Of a stretch of DNA of 64,000 bases, positions 1 to 9,600 are shown one piece after another. Both the position numbers and the translations under genes were made by a program. Position 1 is the first letter of the stretch. Every line of letters starts with the position of its first letter. This DNA comes from Novosphingobium sp. GTDB lineage: Bacteria > Pseudomonadota > Alphaproteobacteria > Sphingomonadales > Sphingomonadaceae. The notes under the pieces are model-generated. The model was not told the DNA's origin. It did not search any database and was given only the letters and a program-made list of their open reading frames with translations. The DNA lies in NCBI GenBank assembly GCA_024236215.1, contig JACKKX010000001.1:1094727-1158726 (forward strand), read 5' to 3'.

Positions 1-686
1 TAGATGGTGAAGCGCAGTGCATCGCGACCAGTTGTCGGCGATGCCGCTACGAGCCTAGCCATCAAGGCGGGGACTTCGGCATAGGGCATGGCCTTCAAGT
101 GCTCCGTCTTGGCGGTCTGGCGCGGCAAGCCCTTGCGAACCGACCGCAGCGAGGCTTCTTCCTCACACCATCCTTTGATATGCGCAAAATCCAACACCGA
201 ACCGATGCGTTGCAGAATGCGGCGTGCGGTTTCGGGAATTTCAAGCCAAATAGGTGTCAGCACTTCAACAACTAGGGCGCTATCGACCTGGTCCACCGGC
301 TTCGATCCGATCATTGGGAAGACGTGATTTTCGAAACTCGAAATCCAGTTGGCGTATCGGCGATTTTTCCAGCCCTCTTTCAGCGCTTCATAGCATTCCC
401 GTGTTGCACGCTCGAAGCTCGGCACAACCCTGCGCGATCTGCGCCGCTCGGCAACAGGATCGACGCCCAGGCGAACCTGGCGGCGCAAAGCTGTGGCCGC
501 CTCTCGTGCTTCGGCAAGGGATACGTCCAGAGCCGATCCTAGGCCATAATCACGCCGCCTGCCATTATGCTGCATTCTCAGCACCCATGTGCGAGCACCG
601 CTCTCCTTCACGTACAAGCAAAGACCTCGCCCATCGACATGCCTGCCGGGCTTCGCAATTTTCACCTTAAGTGCTGTAAGTGGCAT
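1..686 (-). CDS. Tyrosine-type site-specific integrase, N-terminal part (cut by window edge)
   Basis: The minus-strand frame from the ATG at 686 stays open to base 1, giving 228 codons without a stop. The N-terminus (MPLTALKVKIAKPG, then DGRGLCLYVKESGARTWVLR) is the DUF4102 arm-binding domain of P4-like integrases. LGSALDVSLAEAREAA and DPVAERR follow, then a SAM-like core-binding region (ENHVFPMIGSKPVDQVDS; ETARRILQRIGSVLDFA). The catalytic Arg/His/Tyr domain lies to the left of the window, so activity cannot be judged. AGGGA sits about 9 bases before the ATG. The family recombines element attachment sites, often into tRNA 3' ends. The protein closely resembles integrases I know from sphingomonad genomes. 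Confidence 0.9.
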   Translation of the reverse strand, partial: MPLTALKVKIAKPGRHVDGRGLCLYVKESGARTWVLRMQHNGRRRDYGLGSALDVSLAEAREAATALRRQVRLGVDPVAERRRSRRVVPSFERATRECYEALKEGWKNRRYANWISSFENHVFPMIGSKPVDQVDSALVVEVLTPIWLEIPETARRILQRIGSVLDFAHIKGWCEEEASLRSVRKGLPRQTAKTEHLKAMPYAEVPALMARLVAASPTTGRDALRFTI

Positions 687-1080
687 TGGTTCGAGTCCCT
701 GTCTGAATGATCCCACATTCGTTCCCACAAAGTGTTGGGATTTCAGGCAAACCGGAACGACCGACCGCGAATACACTACAAGACAAATCTTTGAATTTAC
801 AGTGTAGTTAGAGACGTTCCGGAATTGCTTGAGACAAAAGTTCTACGCCTCTTCTGGGCACCATTTTTCTAGAAATTACACCAACTTTCAAATTCTTAGC
901 GCGACTCCTGTTTTGAGCCGCGTCGTACCACACCCTAATTCTGCGCGAGGTGGTGAACCTTCATGCGTCGCTATTTGCGCGCTGCTCGTTCCTTCTCCTT
1001 GCGCTTGGGCGCAAAGCTATTGCCACAATTCCTCGATGGAATGCGCCAGCACCACATCCTATTGGGCGCAAAAGGGATGG
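687..1080. other. Spacer between integrase and dctD, with nested inverted repeats
   Basis: No convincing gene is seen in this 394-base stretch. It contains two nested inverted repeats (listed separately) and a short TTGCGC/GCGCAA dyad near 1000-1015. Composition is closer to neutral than the flanking coding DNA. It probably holds the integrase promoter and the junction between mobile and chromosomal DNA. I could not identify a clear attachment-site core. Confidence 0.5.
752..822. repeat. Nested inverted repeats upstream of the integrase
   Basis: The outer arms are CCGGAACG (752-759) and CGTTCCGG (815-822), a perfect 8-bp inverted pair. Inside them lie TACACT (772-777) and AGTGTA (801-806). 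The structure sits about 65-135 bases upstream of the integrase start. It could bind a recombination directionality factor or repressor, or form a cruciform. Function is inferred from position only. Confidence 0.45.
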
Positions 1081-2400
1081 TCAGCGGAAGGCAGCAGGCT
1101 TGAGGCCGTAGCGTGCCAGCTTGTCGTATATCGTCTTACGCGGGGTTTGCAGCGCGCCAGGCACGCTTGTCATGTCTCCGCGGGCGCAGCGAAGCGCGTC
1201 TTCAAGCACGCTGCGTTCGAAATCGGCTACGATCTGCTGCAAGCTGCGCTGCGCGGTTCCAGGCGCTAGCTGAGGGCCGAGATCCGACAGGCCCAGCACG
1301 AATGCCCGCGCGAACCCGCTCAGTTCGCGCAGGTTGCCGGGCCAATCGTGGGTCTGGATATGGTGCAGTTCTGCCTCGCCGATGGCGCGCGCCGGGGTTC
1401 CCAGCTCGTCCTGGTGGAGCCGCACGAAGTGGCGAAACAGCTCCACGATGTCCGCCCGCCGTTCAGTCAGGGCCGGGAGTGCGATCCGCACGGCCCCAAG
1501 CCGCTGCTCCAGCGGGACCCGGCCCCCGCCAGGTCCGCTATCCAGGGCGGGATTGCGAGCCAGGACGATCCGCAGGTTGAGCCTGCGCGGCCGATCGGCG
1601 CCGATCGGCAGGATCGAGCGGCTATCGAGCACAGCCAGCAAACGCGAGTGCATCTGATCGGAAACGAGCGCGAGTTCGTCCAGAAACAGCGTCCCGCCGT
1701 TGGCACGTTCGAGCAGCCCGGTGCGCGACAGCCCGGCGGCGGGATCGCGCCCAAACAGCAGCAGCTCTGCATCCTCGTGGGCAAGGATCCCGCCATCGAC
1801 TGTCACGAAGGGGCGGCCGGCCCGGGGGCTGAGATCGTGGACAAGACGCGCAGCATAGCTCTTGCCCGTGCCCACCGCGCCTTCGATCACGACATCGATC
1901 TCCGACCGCGCGACGGCATCGATCACCGAGCGAAGTTTTTCGGCAGCGTCCGATGATCCCGGAATCGACCGTTCCCAACGCCGACCAAGCTCATCGCGCA
2001 GCCGCCGGTTCTCCAGCACCAGTATTCGGTTTCCTGCCGACGCCCGGATCGCGCGGACCAGCGCGACCGAGGAGTAGGGCTTGGTGAGGAAATCGGCGGC
2101 GCCTTCCTTCATCGCCTCGACAGCCATCGATACATCGCCGTGGGCAGTTGTCAGGATCACCGGCAGGTCGGGATCGAGCCCACGCAGGCGAGCGAAGAAT
2201 TCGAGGCCATCCATCCCCGGCATGCGGACATCGCTGACAATCACCCCTGCAAACTCGCGAGAGACCGATCGCAGGGCTGCGGCAGCGTCTCCAAATGCCT
2301 GGACCTGCATGCCTTCGAGGGCGAGCGCTTGCGTTGTCGCCTCGAGCAGGGCGCCGTCATCCTCGACCAGGACGACCTCAATAGGAAGTGGCACGCTCAT
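1081..2400 (-). CDS. dctD: DctD-like response regulator lacking the sigma54 contact loop
   Basis: This 439-residue NtrC-family regulator is predicted to control C4-dicarboxylate uptake. The receiver domain (about 5-120) has phosphoacceptor D57 (VSDVRMPGMDG) and K107. The AAA+ domain has Walker A at 173-180 (EGAVGTGK) and Walker B at 236-242 (GTLFLDE). The C-terminus ends in a Fis-type helix-turn-helix (TPRKTIYDKLARYG). The stretch 212-228, where activators carry GAFTGA, reads ELLLFGRDPAAGLSRTG and has neither that motif nor the usual loop length. Such a protein is unlikely to open sigma54 promoters and may act with sigma70 or as a repressor. The start codon overlaps the dctB stop by ATGA, so the two genes are co-translated, dctB first. 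Confidence 0.9.
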   Translation of the reverse strand: MSVPLPIEVVLVEDDGALLEATTQALALEGMQVQAFGDAAAALRSVSREFAGVIVSDVRMPGMDGLEFFARLRGLDPDLPVILTTAHGDVSMAVEAMKEGAADFLTKPYSSVALVRAIRASAGNRILVLENRRLRDELGRRWERSIPGSSDAAEKLRSVIDAVARSEIDVVIEGAVGTGKSYAARLVHDLSPRAGRPFVTVDGGILAHEDAELLLFGRDPAAGLSRTGLLERANGGTLFLDELALVSDQMHSRLLAVLDSRSILPIGADRPRRLNLRIVLARNPALDSGPGGGRVPLEQRLGAVRIALPALTERRADIVELFRHFVRLHQDELGTPARAIGEAELHHIQTHDWPGNLRELSGFARAFVLGLSDLGPQLAPGTAQRSLQQIVADFERSVLEDALRCARGDMTSVPGALQTPRKTIYDKLARYGLKPAAFR

Positions 2401-4073
2401 GCCCGGGGAATGACCATGGTGAAGCGCGCGCCTGAGGCGGGGCTTTCGGCGCGCAGCTCACCGCCGATCCCGCGCATGATGTCCCTGGAGATCGCCAGGC
2501 CGAGGCCAAGTCCTTCCGTCTTGGTGGTGGTAAAGGGCTGAAACAGGGCCGCGCGAACGGCCGCGTCGATACCCGGGCCCTGATCGGCGACAGACAGCAG
2601 GCAGTGCTCGCCCTCAACTGCAACCTCGACCGCGATCTGCTGGTCCGCCCGCGACGCATCGAGAGCATTTTGCAACAGGTTGACCAACACCTGCTCGAGC
2701 CGGACATGCTCGGCCCTGACGACAGTCTCGGCCAGTCGGGGATCAGGGTGAACCACCTTTGCACCGTGGCGCGCGATCCTGTCACGCAAGAGCAGCAACG
2801 CGCCGTCGATGGCCTCACCCAGCGGCATCTTGCGCGGATCGCGGGCGCCGCGGCGGCTGAAACGCAGCAGCTCCTCGGTAATCTCACCGATCCTGGCGGT
2901 CAGACCGACAATCTTGCCGAAGTTTTCCGCGGCAGCGCTGCTCTGGCCGACGGCAAGCAGCCGCTCGCCGTTCTCCGCATAGACCCGCACCGCCGCGACC
3001 GGCTGGCGGATCTCGTGCCCGATCCCCGCAGTGACCTGTCCAAGGGTGGCCAGCCGGTTGGCCTGCAACAGCTGGTCGCGCAGCGTTGCTGTGCGCTCGG
3101 CCAGACGGGCTTCGATCCGCGCCTCGCGCCGACTGTTCCAGTAGAGCAGCCCACCGCCCACCGCCAAGGCGAAGACCAGGCCCAGCAGCACAATCAGACG
3201 CCCATTGGCAATCGCCGCAGAAAGCCTTGGCGTCGGATCGACCAGCAAGTGCAGCTGCCAGCCTCCGGGCGAGACCGGCTGGGCCTGCTCGACCAGCCTG
3301 TTCGGCGAGAGCGAGGCGTGGTCATTCGTCAGCGGGACCGTCTCGATCGAGGAAACCCCGAAACGAAGCTGATCCTGCTCGGGATCCCTTTGCCCCGCCA
3401 TCTCGGGTTGGGTGGTGTGAAACCGCCATTCGGGGTTGCTGGTGATCAGAACAACGCCGTCGGCATCGGTAACGAACACGCCGGCTTCCGCCTCGCGCCA
3501 GTTCTGCTCAAGCCTATCGAACTCTACCTTGACGGCGATCACGCCCAGGGTTCGCGCACCTGACTGTACCCGCTGGGCGATGTAGAGACCGGGGCGCCGA
3601 CTGACCGTGCCGAGGGCAAATTCGCTCGACGAGCCCTGCTCGATCGCGTCGGTGAAATAGCTGCGGAAACCGTAGTTCGATCCGACGAAACTGGTCGGCA
3701 GCGACCAGTTGCTTGCTGCCCGGGTCAATCCCTGGTTATCCATCAGATAGATAGCCGCAGCCCCGGTCTGCCCGGCCAGATCGGACAGTCGCCGGTTGAG
3801 CGCGTCCTGCCTCCGGGGGCTTCCGGAGAGAAGCGCCTGCACGTCGGGATCGGCGGCAAGCACACGGGGGACCAGGCTGAACTTGTCCAGCTCGCTCTCC
3901 AGCCCGGCGGCAAGGATTGCAACGCTTGCCTCGGCCGAGGCACGCGTTTCGCCAAGCGCCGCAGTGCGCATCGCTCGGTCGATTGCGACCAGTGCCAGCA
4001 AGCCGACCAGCAGGAAGGCGATCGCGGCCAGCCCCGGCAGATACCAGCGCCCTGTCTTGCTGCTTGATGGCAT
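2397..4073 (-). CDS. dctB: DctB-like sensor histidine kinase
   Basis: This 558-residue membrane sensor is the partner of the downstream dctD. An N-terminal membrane helix (YLPGLAAIAFLLVGLLALVA) precedes a periplasmic sensor region of roughly 250 residues, then a second helix near 290 (LIVLLGLVFALAVGGG). The dimerisation/phosphoacceptor box is GIGHEIRQP with H353. The ATPase domain has DQGPGID and EGLGLGLAIS. I chose the ATG at 4073 because GGAGGAG lies just upstream. An in-frame upstream ATG at 4142 lies inside an operator-like palindrome and has no ribosome site. DctB proteins sense C4-dicarboxylates such as succinate and often need the transporter DctA for correct signalling, which fits the divergent dctA. 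Confidence 0.9.
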   Translation of the reverse strand: MPSSSKTGRWYLPGLAAIAFLLVGLLALVAIDRAMRTAALGETRASAEASVAILAAGLESELDKFSLVPRVLAADPDVQALLSGSPRRQDALNRRLSDLAGQTGAAAIYLMDNQGLTRAASNWSLPTSFVGSNYGFRSYFTDAIEQGSSSEFALGTVSRRPGLYIAQRVQSGARTLGVIAVKVEFDRLEQNWREAEAGVFVTDADGVVLITSNPEWRFHTTQPEMAGQRDPEQDQLRFGVSSIETVPLTNDHASLSPNRLVEQAQPVSPGGWQLHLLVDPTPRLSAAIANGRLIVLLGLVFALAVGGGLLYWNSRREARIEARLAERTATLRDQLLQANRLATLGQVTAGIGHEIRQPVAAVRVYAENGERLLAVGQSSAAAENFGKIVGLTARIGEITEELLRFSRRGARDPRKMPLGEAIDGALLLLRDRIARHGAKVVHPDPRLAETVVRAEHVRLEQVLVNLLQNALDASRADQQIAVEVAVEGEHCLLSVADQGPGIDAAVRAALFQPFTTTKTEGLGLGLAISRDIMRGIGGELRAESPASGARFTMVIPRA

Positions 4074-4094
4074 CGCTCCTCCGCCTCCAGCCTT

Positions 4095-4142
4095 GTGCGG
4101 AATTTCGCACTGCTGTCCAGATCGGCGTGCGAAATTCCGCAC
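4095..4142. promoter_or_regulatory. Tandem operator-like sites between dctB and dctA
   Basis: GTGCGGAATTTCGCAC (4095-4110) and GTGCGAAATTCCGCAC (4127-4142) are exact reverse complements, and each is itself a near-perfect palindrome. Their centres are 32 bp apart, close to three helical turns, so dimers would sit on the same face. Paired DctD/NtrC-family sites are expected in dctA-dctB promoter regions. Binding by the DctD here is inferred. Confidence 0.7.
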
Positions 4143-4169
4143 GAATTGGCTAGAATCTCGATTTAGATC

Positions 4170-4185
4170 ATTGTTCTATAACAAT
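4170..4185. promoter_or_regulatory. AT-rich dyad in the dctA leader
   Basis: ATTGTT (4170-4175) and AACAAT (4180-4185) form a 6-bp inverted repeat around CTAT, about 92 bases before the dctA start. The region could include a -10 element (TATAAC). I find no GG-N10-GC sigma54 signature between 4143 and 4276. Confidence 0.35.
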
Positions 4186-4276
4186 AATAATTTCCAGCAG
4201 GCGACTTTTGCGGTCTCGCGGAACCGGACTAGGCTTGGTTCGCTGCCGCCAGAGAGCTGGCGTGAGGGGGGATTCG

Positions 4277-5662
4277 ATGGAGGCAAGACCAGGCACCGCG
4301 CAAGGGCCGGAGGCAACAGAACGAAGGCTGCCGCTGCACCGCCAGCTCTATGCCCAGGTGCTGACGGCGATCGTTGCCGGTGCACTGCTGGGCCATTTCT
4401 TTCCCGAGCTGGGTACGGCGCTCAAGCCGCTAGGCGATGGCTTCATCAAGCTGGTGAAGATGATCATTGCCCCGGTGATCTTCCTGACCGTGGCCAGCGG
4501 CATTGCCGGGATGAGCAACATGGGCAAGGTCGGGTCGGTTGCGGGCAAGGCGCTGGCTTACTTCCTGGTGCTTTCAACCCTGGCGCTGATCATCGGGCTT
4601 GCGGTAGGCAATCTGGTGCGGCCCGGCGCCGGACTGAACATCGATCCGGCGACGCTCGATGCCAAGTCAGTCGCGACCTACGCCCAGACCGCCCACCAGC
4701 AGAGCCTTACCGGTTTCGTCCTCGACATCATTCCCGAGACCCTGCTCAGCGCCATGACCGAAGGAAAGATCCTTCAGGTGCTGCTCGTTGCAATCCTGTC
4801 CGGTGCGGCCATGGCCATGACCCGCCCGCACAGCGATCTGGTGCTCGACATGCTGGGGTCGTTGAGCGAAATCGTGTTCAAGCTGGTGCACATGCTGATG
4901 AAGCTGGCGCCGATCGGGGCCTTCGGCGCGATCGCCTTTACCATCGGCCAGTTCGGCATCGCCTCGCTGACCAATCTCGCCGCGCTGGTTGCGACCTTCT
5001 ATCTCACCTCGCTGCTGTTCGTGCTGGTGGTGCTAGGGCTGGTCGGCCATTTCGCCGGATTCTCGATCTTCGCGCTGATCCGCTTCCTGCGCGAGGAGCT
5101 GTTGCTGGTGCTGGGCACGTCGTCGTCCGAAGCCGCCCTGCCCAGCCTGATGGAGAAGATGGAAATAGCCGGTTGCCGCAAGGCGGTGGTCGGCCTGGTG
5201 GTTCCCACCGGTTATTCTTTCAATCTTGACGGCACCAACATCTATATGACGCTGGCTTCGCTGTTCATCGCCCAGGCAGTGGGGATCGACCTGAGCTGGA
5301 GCGAGCAGTTGGCGCTCGTGCTGGTGGCGATGATCAGCTCGAAAGGGGCAGCCGGCGTAACCGGCGCGGGCTTCGTGATCCTGGCCGCGACGCTTTCGGT
5401 GGTGCCATCCGTGCCGGTTGCAGGCATGGCGCTGATCCTGGGCATCGATCGCTTTATGAGCGAGTGCCGCGCGCTTACCAATTTCATCGGCAATGCGGTC
5501 GCCACGGTGGTCGTCGCGCGCTGGGAGGGCGCCCTCGACAAGGCCCGGCTCGCCGCCGCAATGGCCGGAAATCCCATGCCCCTGCCCGAAGAAGATATCG
5601 AACGGCACGAACGCACCGGCCCTTCCGGCATCGCTGCCCACGGTGCGGGAGCCGCATCGTGA
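4277..5662 (+). CDS. dctA: C4-dicarboxylate:proton/cation symporter DctA
   Basis: This 461-residue inner-membrane transporter of the glutamate/aspartate:H+ symporter family imports succinate, fumarate and malate. Family signatures are visible: [19 protein letters not shown] (first re-entrant serine-rich loop), [22 protein letters not shown] (NMDGT-type motif), and [20 protein letters not shown] (second re-entrant loop). I chose ATG 4277 because GAGGGGGG precedes it and the family normally starts close to the first helix. The upstream in-frame ATG at 4208 would add 23 arginine-rich residues. The divergent dctB/dctD pair supports the assignment. The C-terminus overlaps the next gene by GTGA. 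Confidence 0.95.
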   Translation: MEARPGTAQGPEATERRLPLHRQLYAQVLTAIVAGALLGHFFPELGTALKPLGDGFIKLVKMIIAPVIFLTVASGIAGMSNMGKVGSVAGKALAYFLVLSTLALIIGLAVGNLVRPGAGLNIDPATLDAKSVATYAQTAHQQSLTGFVLDIIPETLLSAMTEGKILQVLLVAILSGAAMAMTRPHSDLVLDMLGSLSEIVFKLVHMLMKLAPIGAFGAIAFTIGQFGIASLTNLAALVATFYLTSLLFVLVVLGLVGHFAGFSIFALIRFLREELLLVLGTSSSEAALPSLMEKMEIAGCRKAVVGLVVPTGYSFNLDGTNIYMTLASLFIAQAVGIDLSWSEQLALVLVAMISSKGAAGVTGAGFVILAATLSVVPSVPVAGMALILGIDRFMSECRALTNFIGNAVATVVVARWEGALDKARLAAAMAGNPMPLPEEDIERHERTGPSGIAAHGAGAAS

Positions 5663-6606
5663 TCGCGCGGCGCTCTTTGCTGGCGCGCGCGGCTCTGCTC
5701 GGCGCCTGTAGCGGGCTGGGCGCCGCGCTGCCAATGACCAGCCTCGCCGCAGAGCTGGAGGAGATTCCGCTCTGGCCAGGCCATCCGCCGGGCAAGGGCG
5801 GCCCCAGCGGGAACGAGAAGGTTGGCGATGCTGGCGCCGGATTGGGGGCCGTTTCCAACATCTCGGCCCCGCGCATGCGGATCTATCGCCCCGCCCGCCC
5901 GAATGGCGCAGCCGTTGTGGTCTGCGGGGGCGGGGGTTACTTCCGAATCCAGCTGTGGAAGGAAAGCACGCCCGCCGCACGCTGGTTGCAGGACCATGGG
6001 TTTACCGTGTTCGAGCTGATCTACCGCCTGCCGGGTGATGGCTGGGAGGTCGGCGCACCCTTTGCCGATGCGCAGCGGGCAATGAAGATTGTCCGCACCC
6101 GGGCGGGTGAATTCGGGGTCAGGGCAGACCGGATCGGGATCATGGGCTTTTCGGCCGGCGGTCACCTTGCGGGCTTTACCGCGCTGGAGCCGCATCAGGC
6201 GTTCTATCAGGGCAGCGACCGTTACGAAAAGGCCGATGCCAGACCCGATTTCGCGGTGCTTCTGTTTCCGGTGGTGTCGCTGCGCAAACAGTTTGCCGAT
6301 ACCCGGACCCGCAAGCAGATCATCGGCGCCAACCCGTCCGCCGCCGCTCAGGAGCTCTGGTCGCTCGACAGTCACGCCCGCCAGGATGCTCCCCCGACGA
6401 TCATTTTTGCTGCGGCCGACGATACCACCGCGCCGCCCGGCCACGGCATCTCGCTGTTCCAGGCACTCAATTCCAAGGGCGCCCCGGCTGAATTGCATAT
6501 CTTTGCAGAGGGCGGCCACGGCTGGGGTCTGGGCACGGCGGACCAGCCGCTGAGCCAGTGGCCGACACTGTTCGCCAAGTGGTTCGAAGCACGTTTCAAG
6601 AGATGA
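5659..6606 (+). CDS. Exported alpha/beta hydrolase (BD-FAE / esterase-lipase type)
   Basis: This 315-residue protein starts at a GTG that overlaps the dctA stop (GTGA), implying coupled translation. The N-terminus ([15 protein letters not shown], then a hydrophobic stretch to SLAAE) looks like a twin-arginine or Sec signal. VVCGGGGY replaces the usual HGG oxyanion motif. The nucleophile motif is GFSAGGHLA with S165. The acid is probably D254 or D255 ([10 protein letters not shown]), and H287 (EGGHGWG) completes a triad. Family members cleave acetyl or other short esters from sugars and aromatic substrates. With a TonB receptor and a dicarboxylate carrier beside it, it may release acids from an imported ester in the periplasm; that role is inference. 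Confidence 0.85.
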   Translation: MIARRSLLARAALLGACSGLGAALPMTSLAAELEEIPLWPGHPPGKGGPSGNEKVGDAGAGLGAVSNISAPRMRIYRPARPNGAAVVVCGGGGYFRIQLWKESTPAARWLQDHGFTVFELIYRLPGDGWEVGAPFADAQRAMKIVRTRAGEFGVRADRIGIMGFSAGGHLAGFTALEPHQAFYQGSDRYEKADARPDFAVLLFPVVSLRKQFADTRTRKQIIGANPSAAAQELWSLDSHARQDAPPTIIFAAADDTTAPPGHGISLFQALNSKGAPAELHIFAEGGHGWGLGTADQPLSQWPTLFAKWFEARFKR

Positions 6607-6623
6607 TATCGGGAGGGAAGACA

Positions 6624-9600
6624 ATGAATCTGGGAACCATTCGCAAACTCGCCTTGCTGTCAGGCGGCAGCCTGCTCGCATCGTCCAGCGCAGCGCTCGC
6701 GCAGGACGCCGTGGCCACTCCGGAAAAGGACAGGGAGATTGTCGTCACCGGCACGCAGATCCAAGGCGCCCAGATCAACGATGTGCTGCCGGTGACGGTG
6801 CTGGATGAGGTTGCGATCGAGAATACCGGCGCATCGTCGGGCGACGAGCTATTCCGCGCGATCCCGCAGGCCGGTGCGGTCGCCTTCAACGAACAGAACT
6901 CATCGACCGTGAACAATGTCCGCGGCGATGTCGGCTCGATCAATCTGCGCGATCTCGGCACCGGCAACACGCTGCTGCTGATCAACGGGCGGCGCATGAC
7001 CCTGCATCCTGGATTCCAGACCGAGTTGCTGGTCCCGGTGGTATCGTCTGACACCAACGAGATCGCGCCGGGCAGCGTGCGCCGGATTGAAGTGCTGCGT
7101 GATGGCGCATCGGCGATCTACGGGGCCGATGCGGTGGCGGGCGTGATCAACACCCAGCTCAAGGGCGGGATGAAGGGCGGCTTCCTTGAGGGTGACTGGC
7201 GCGCCTCGGACGGGACCAGCCTCTACAGCTATCAGATTTCGGGTGGATACGGCTTCGATTTCGGGGGCGGCCGCGGCAACCTGACGCTTTATGGCGGCTA
7301 TTTCCATGAAAACGGGCTGTCCAACGCAGCGCGCGCCTATTCGGCGGATGACAACCGGCTGCCCCTGGTAGAGGGAACCGATTTCGCGGGCGATGCCTCG
7401 TTCAACAACCGCAACACCTTTGGTCCCTTCGGCCAGTTCGATATCCAGGGGTCCTCACCCGCGAGCAAAACCCCGATCGGCGATGACGATTTCTATCTCC
7501 AGCCCAGCACGTTTCCCGGCTGCAGGATGGACTTCGGCAACGGCATCTGCGCGCACGACGGCACCACGCCGACCACTGCGGTGCGCTACAACACGATCTA
7601 CGGCAACAGCCTGATCTCCAAGAAGAGCCGCTACAACGCGATGGCCCTGCTCAGCTACGAGCTGAGCGACAGCATCGAGGCCTATTTCGAGGGCAGCTTC
7701 TACCGCTCGGAAAATCGCCGCACGCTCGATGCCTCGGCGATCCTCAGCGCGGTACCGGTGGGCATCTCCAAAACCGCCTACTGGAATCCGTTCGGTCCGA
7801 CCGGCAGCCCCAACCGTCTGCCCGGCACGACCATCGCCGCCAGCGGGGTGGACGTGATCATGGAGCGCTATCGCTTCGTCGATGTCGGCAACCGCGATAT
7901 CGAGGTGAACAAGAACGTCTATCGTCTGGTCGGGGGGCTGCGCGGCAATATCGGCGCCTGGGATTTCGATACCGGGTTCGTCTATTCCGAGGCGAAGCTG
8001 ACCGACCTGACGCACAACCGCGTCTCGCTGACCCTGATGCAGCAGCAGATCAACAAGACCACACCGGACGCCTACAATCCTTTCAACGGCGGCTGCCTTG
8101 ACGATCCAGGCATTGGCGATTGCACGCCCAACCCGCAATCCTCGATCGATCCCTTCCGGATCGACGTCTATCGCAAGGGCGGGACCAGCCTGGCGCTGGC
8201 CGATTTCAAGATCAGCCGCGACGATCTGCTTTCCCTGCCCGGCGGCAACCTGGGGCTCGCCGCCGGGATCGAGTGGCGGCGCGAGACCTTCTTTGACGAT
8301 CGCGATCCGCGCCTCGACGGTACAATAACATTCACCGACAGCGTCACGGGCGTGTTCAACGGCAGCGATGTGGCGGGGACCAGCCCCTCACCCGACACCA
8401 GCGGCGCGCGCGAGGTCTATTCGGGCTTTGCCGAGCTGTTCGTCCCGCTGGTCGCCGAAGACATGAACATTCCGCTGATGCGCAATTTCAATGTTCAGCT
8501 GGCGGGGCGGATCGAGCATTTCACCGACATCAAGGAAACCGCGATCGTCCCGCGCGCTGCGGCATCGTGGACGGTCATTCCTGGCCTAACCCTGCGCGGT
8601 GCCTGGTCTGAAGGCTTCCGCGCGCCGAACCTGGTGCAGGTCAACGATGAAGGCACCACGCGCTCCAACACACGCGACGATTTCGTGATCTGCCAGGCGC
8701 GGGTGGAAAAAGGGACGCTTTCCAGCCTGGGTGCATGCCCCGGGGCGGGTGTGATCAGCTTCCGTTCGGGGACCGAAAACCTCAAGCCCGAGGACAGCGA
8801 AAGCATCAATCTGGGGATCGTGCTCGAGCCCGAATTCATCCCCGGGCTGACGATCACGGCGGACTATTGGCGGGTCAAGCAGAAGGGGCTGGTCGGCACC
8901 TTCGGCGATGACAATGCGATCGCGCTCGACCTGCTGCGCCGTCTCAACGGCAGCACCAACCCCAACGTGATCCGCGCGGCGCCCACCGCCGACGATATCG
9001 CGCTGTTTACCGGCACCAGCATGGCTCCGACCGGGGCGATCATCCAGGTGCTCGATCCCTATCTCAACCTCGATAGCCGCGTATCGAAGGGCTGGGATTT
9101 TGGGCTGTTCTATCGGGTTCCGGATTTCGGACTTGGCAAGTTCCGGCTCAGCGTCAATGCCGCCCGGCTTTCAAGCTTCGTCCAGTCGGCCGGTCCGGAC
9201 GGGCAGGAACTGCTTGATGCGATTGCCGATGGAGTCCTGCCGCTCGACGTTACTGTCGGCGGGCTGGGCCAGTTGCTTGAGATCGACGGCCGACCCAAGT
9301 GGCGGATCACCGGCTCGGTCAACTGGGAGAAGGGTCCGGTCGAGGTCGGGCTGTTCGGGCAGTACACCGGCAAGGTCTATGACACCGGCGTGATCCGTGA
9401 CATCCTAATCGTGTCCGATGATCCCAATGCCAACTTCTACCCGGTCAGCGATCAGTTCACCTTGAACTTCTCGATCGCCTATACGATCAAGAACAACACG
9501 CCGCTCAACGGAACGCGGATCCGCTTTGCGGTCAACAATGTGTTCGGCAAGGATCCGCCGCTCGCCGATGAGGACTATGGCTTCTACAGCGATCTCTACA

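Noticed and set aside
675-705. TGGTTCGAGTCCC motif next to the integrase start, resembling a tRNA T-arm
   Set aside because: The flanking bases do not form a T-stem or acceptor stem and no CCA follows. AGGGA on the opposite strand serves better as the integrase ribosome site.
963-1103. 46-codon frame on the plus strand beginning MRRYLRAARSFSLRLG
   Set aside because: No ribosome site, no recognisable similarity, and it overlaps the 3' end of dctD.
4143-4276. Searched for a -24/-12 sigma54 promoter upstream of dctA
   Set aside because: No GG-N10-GC arrangement with the expected surrounding bases was found.
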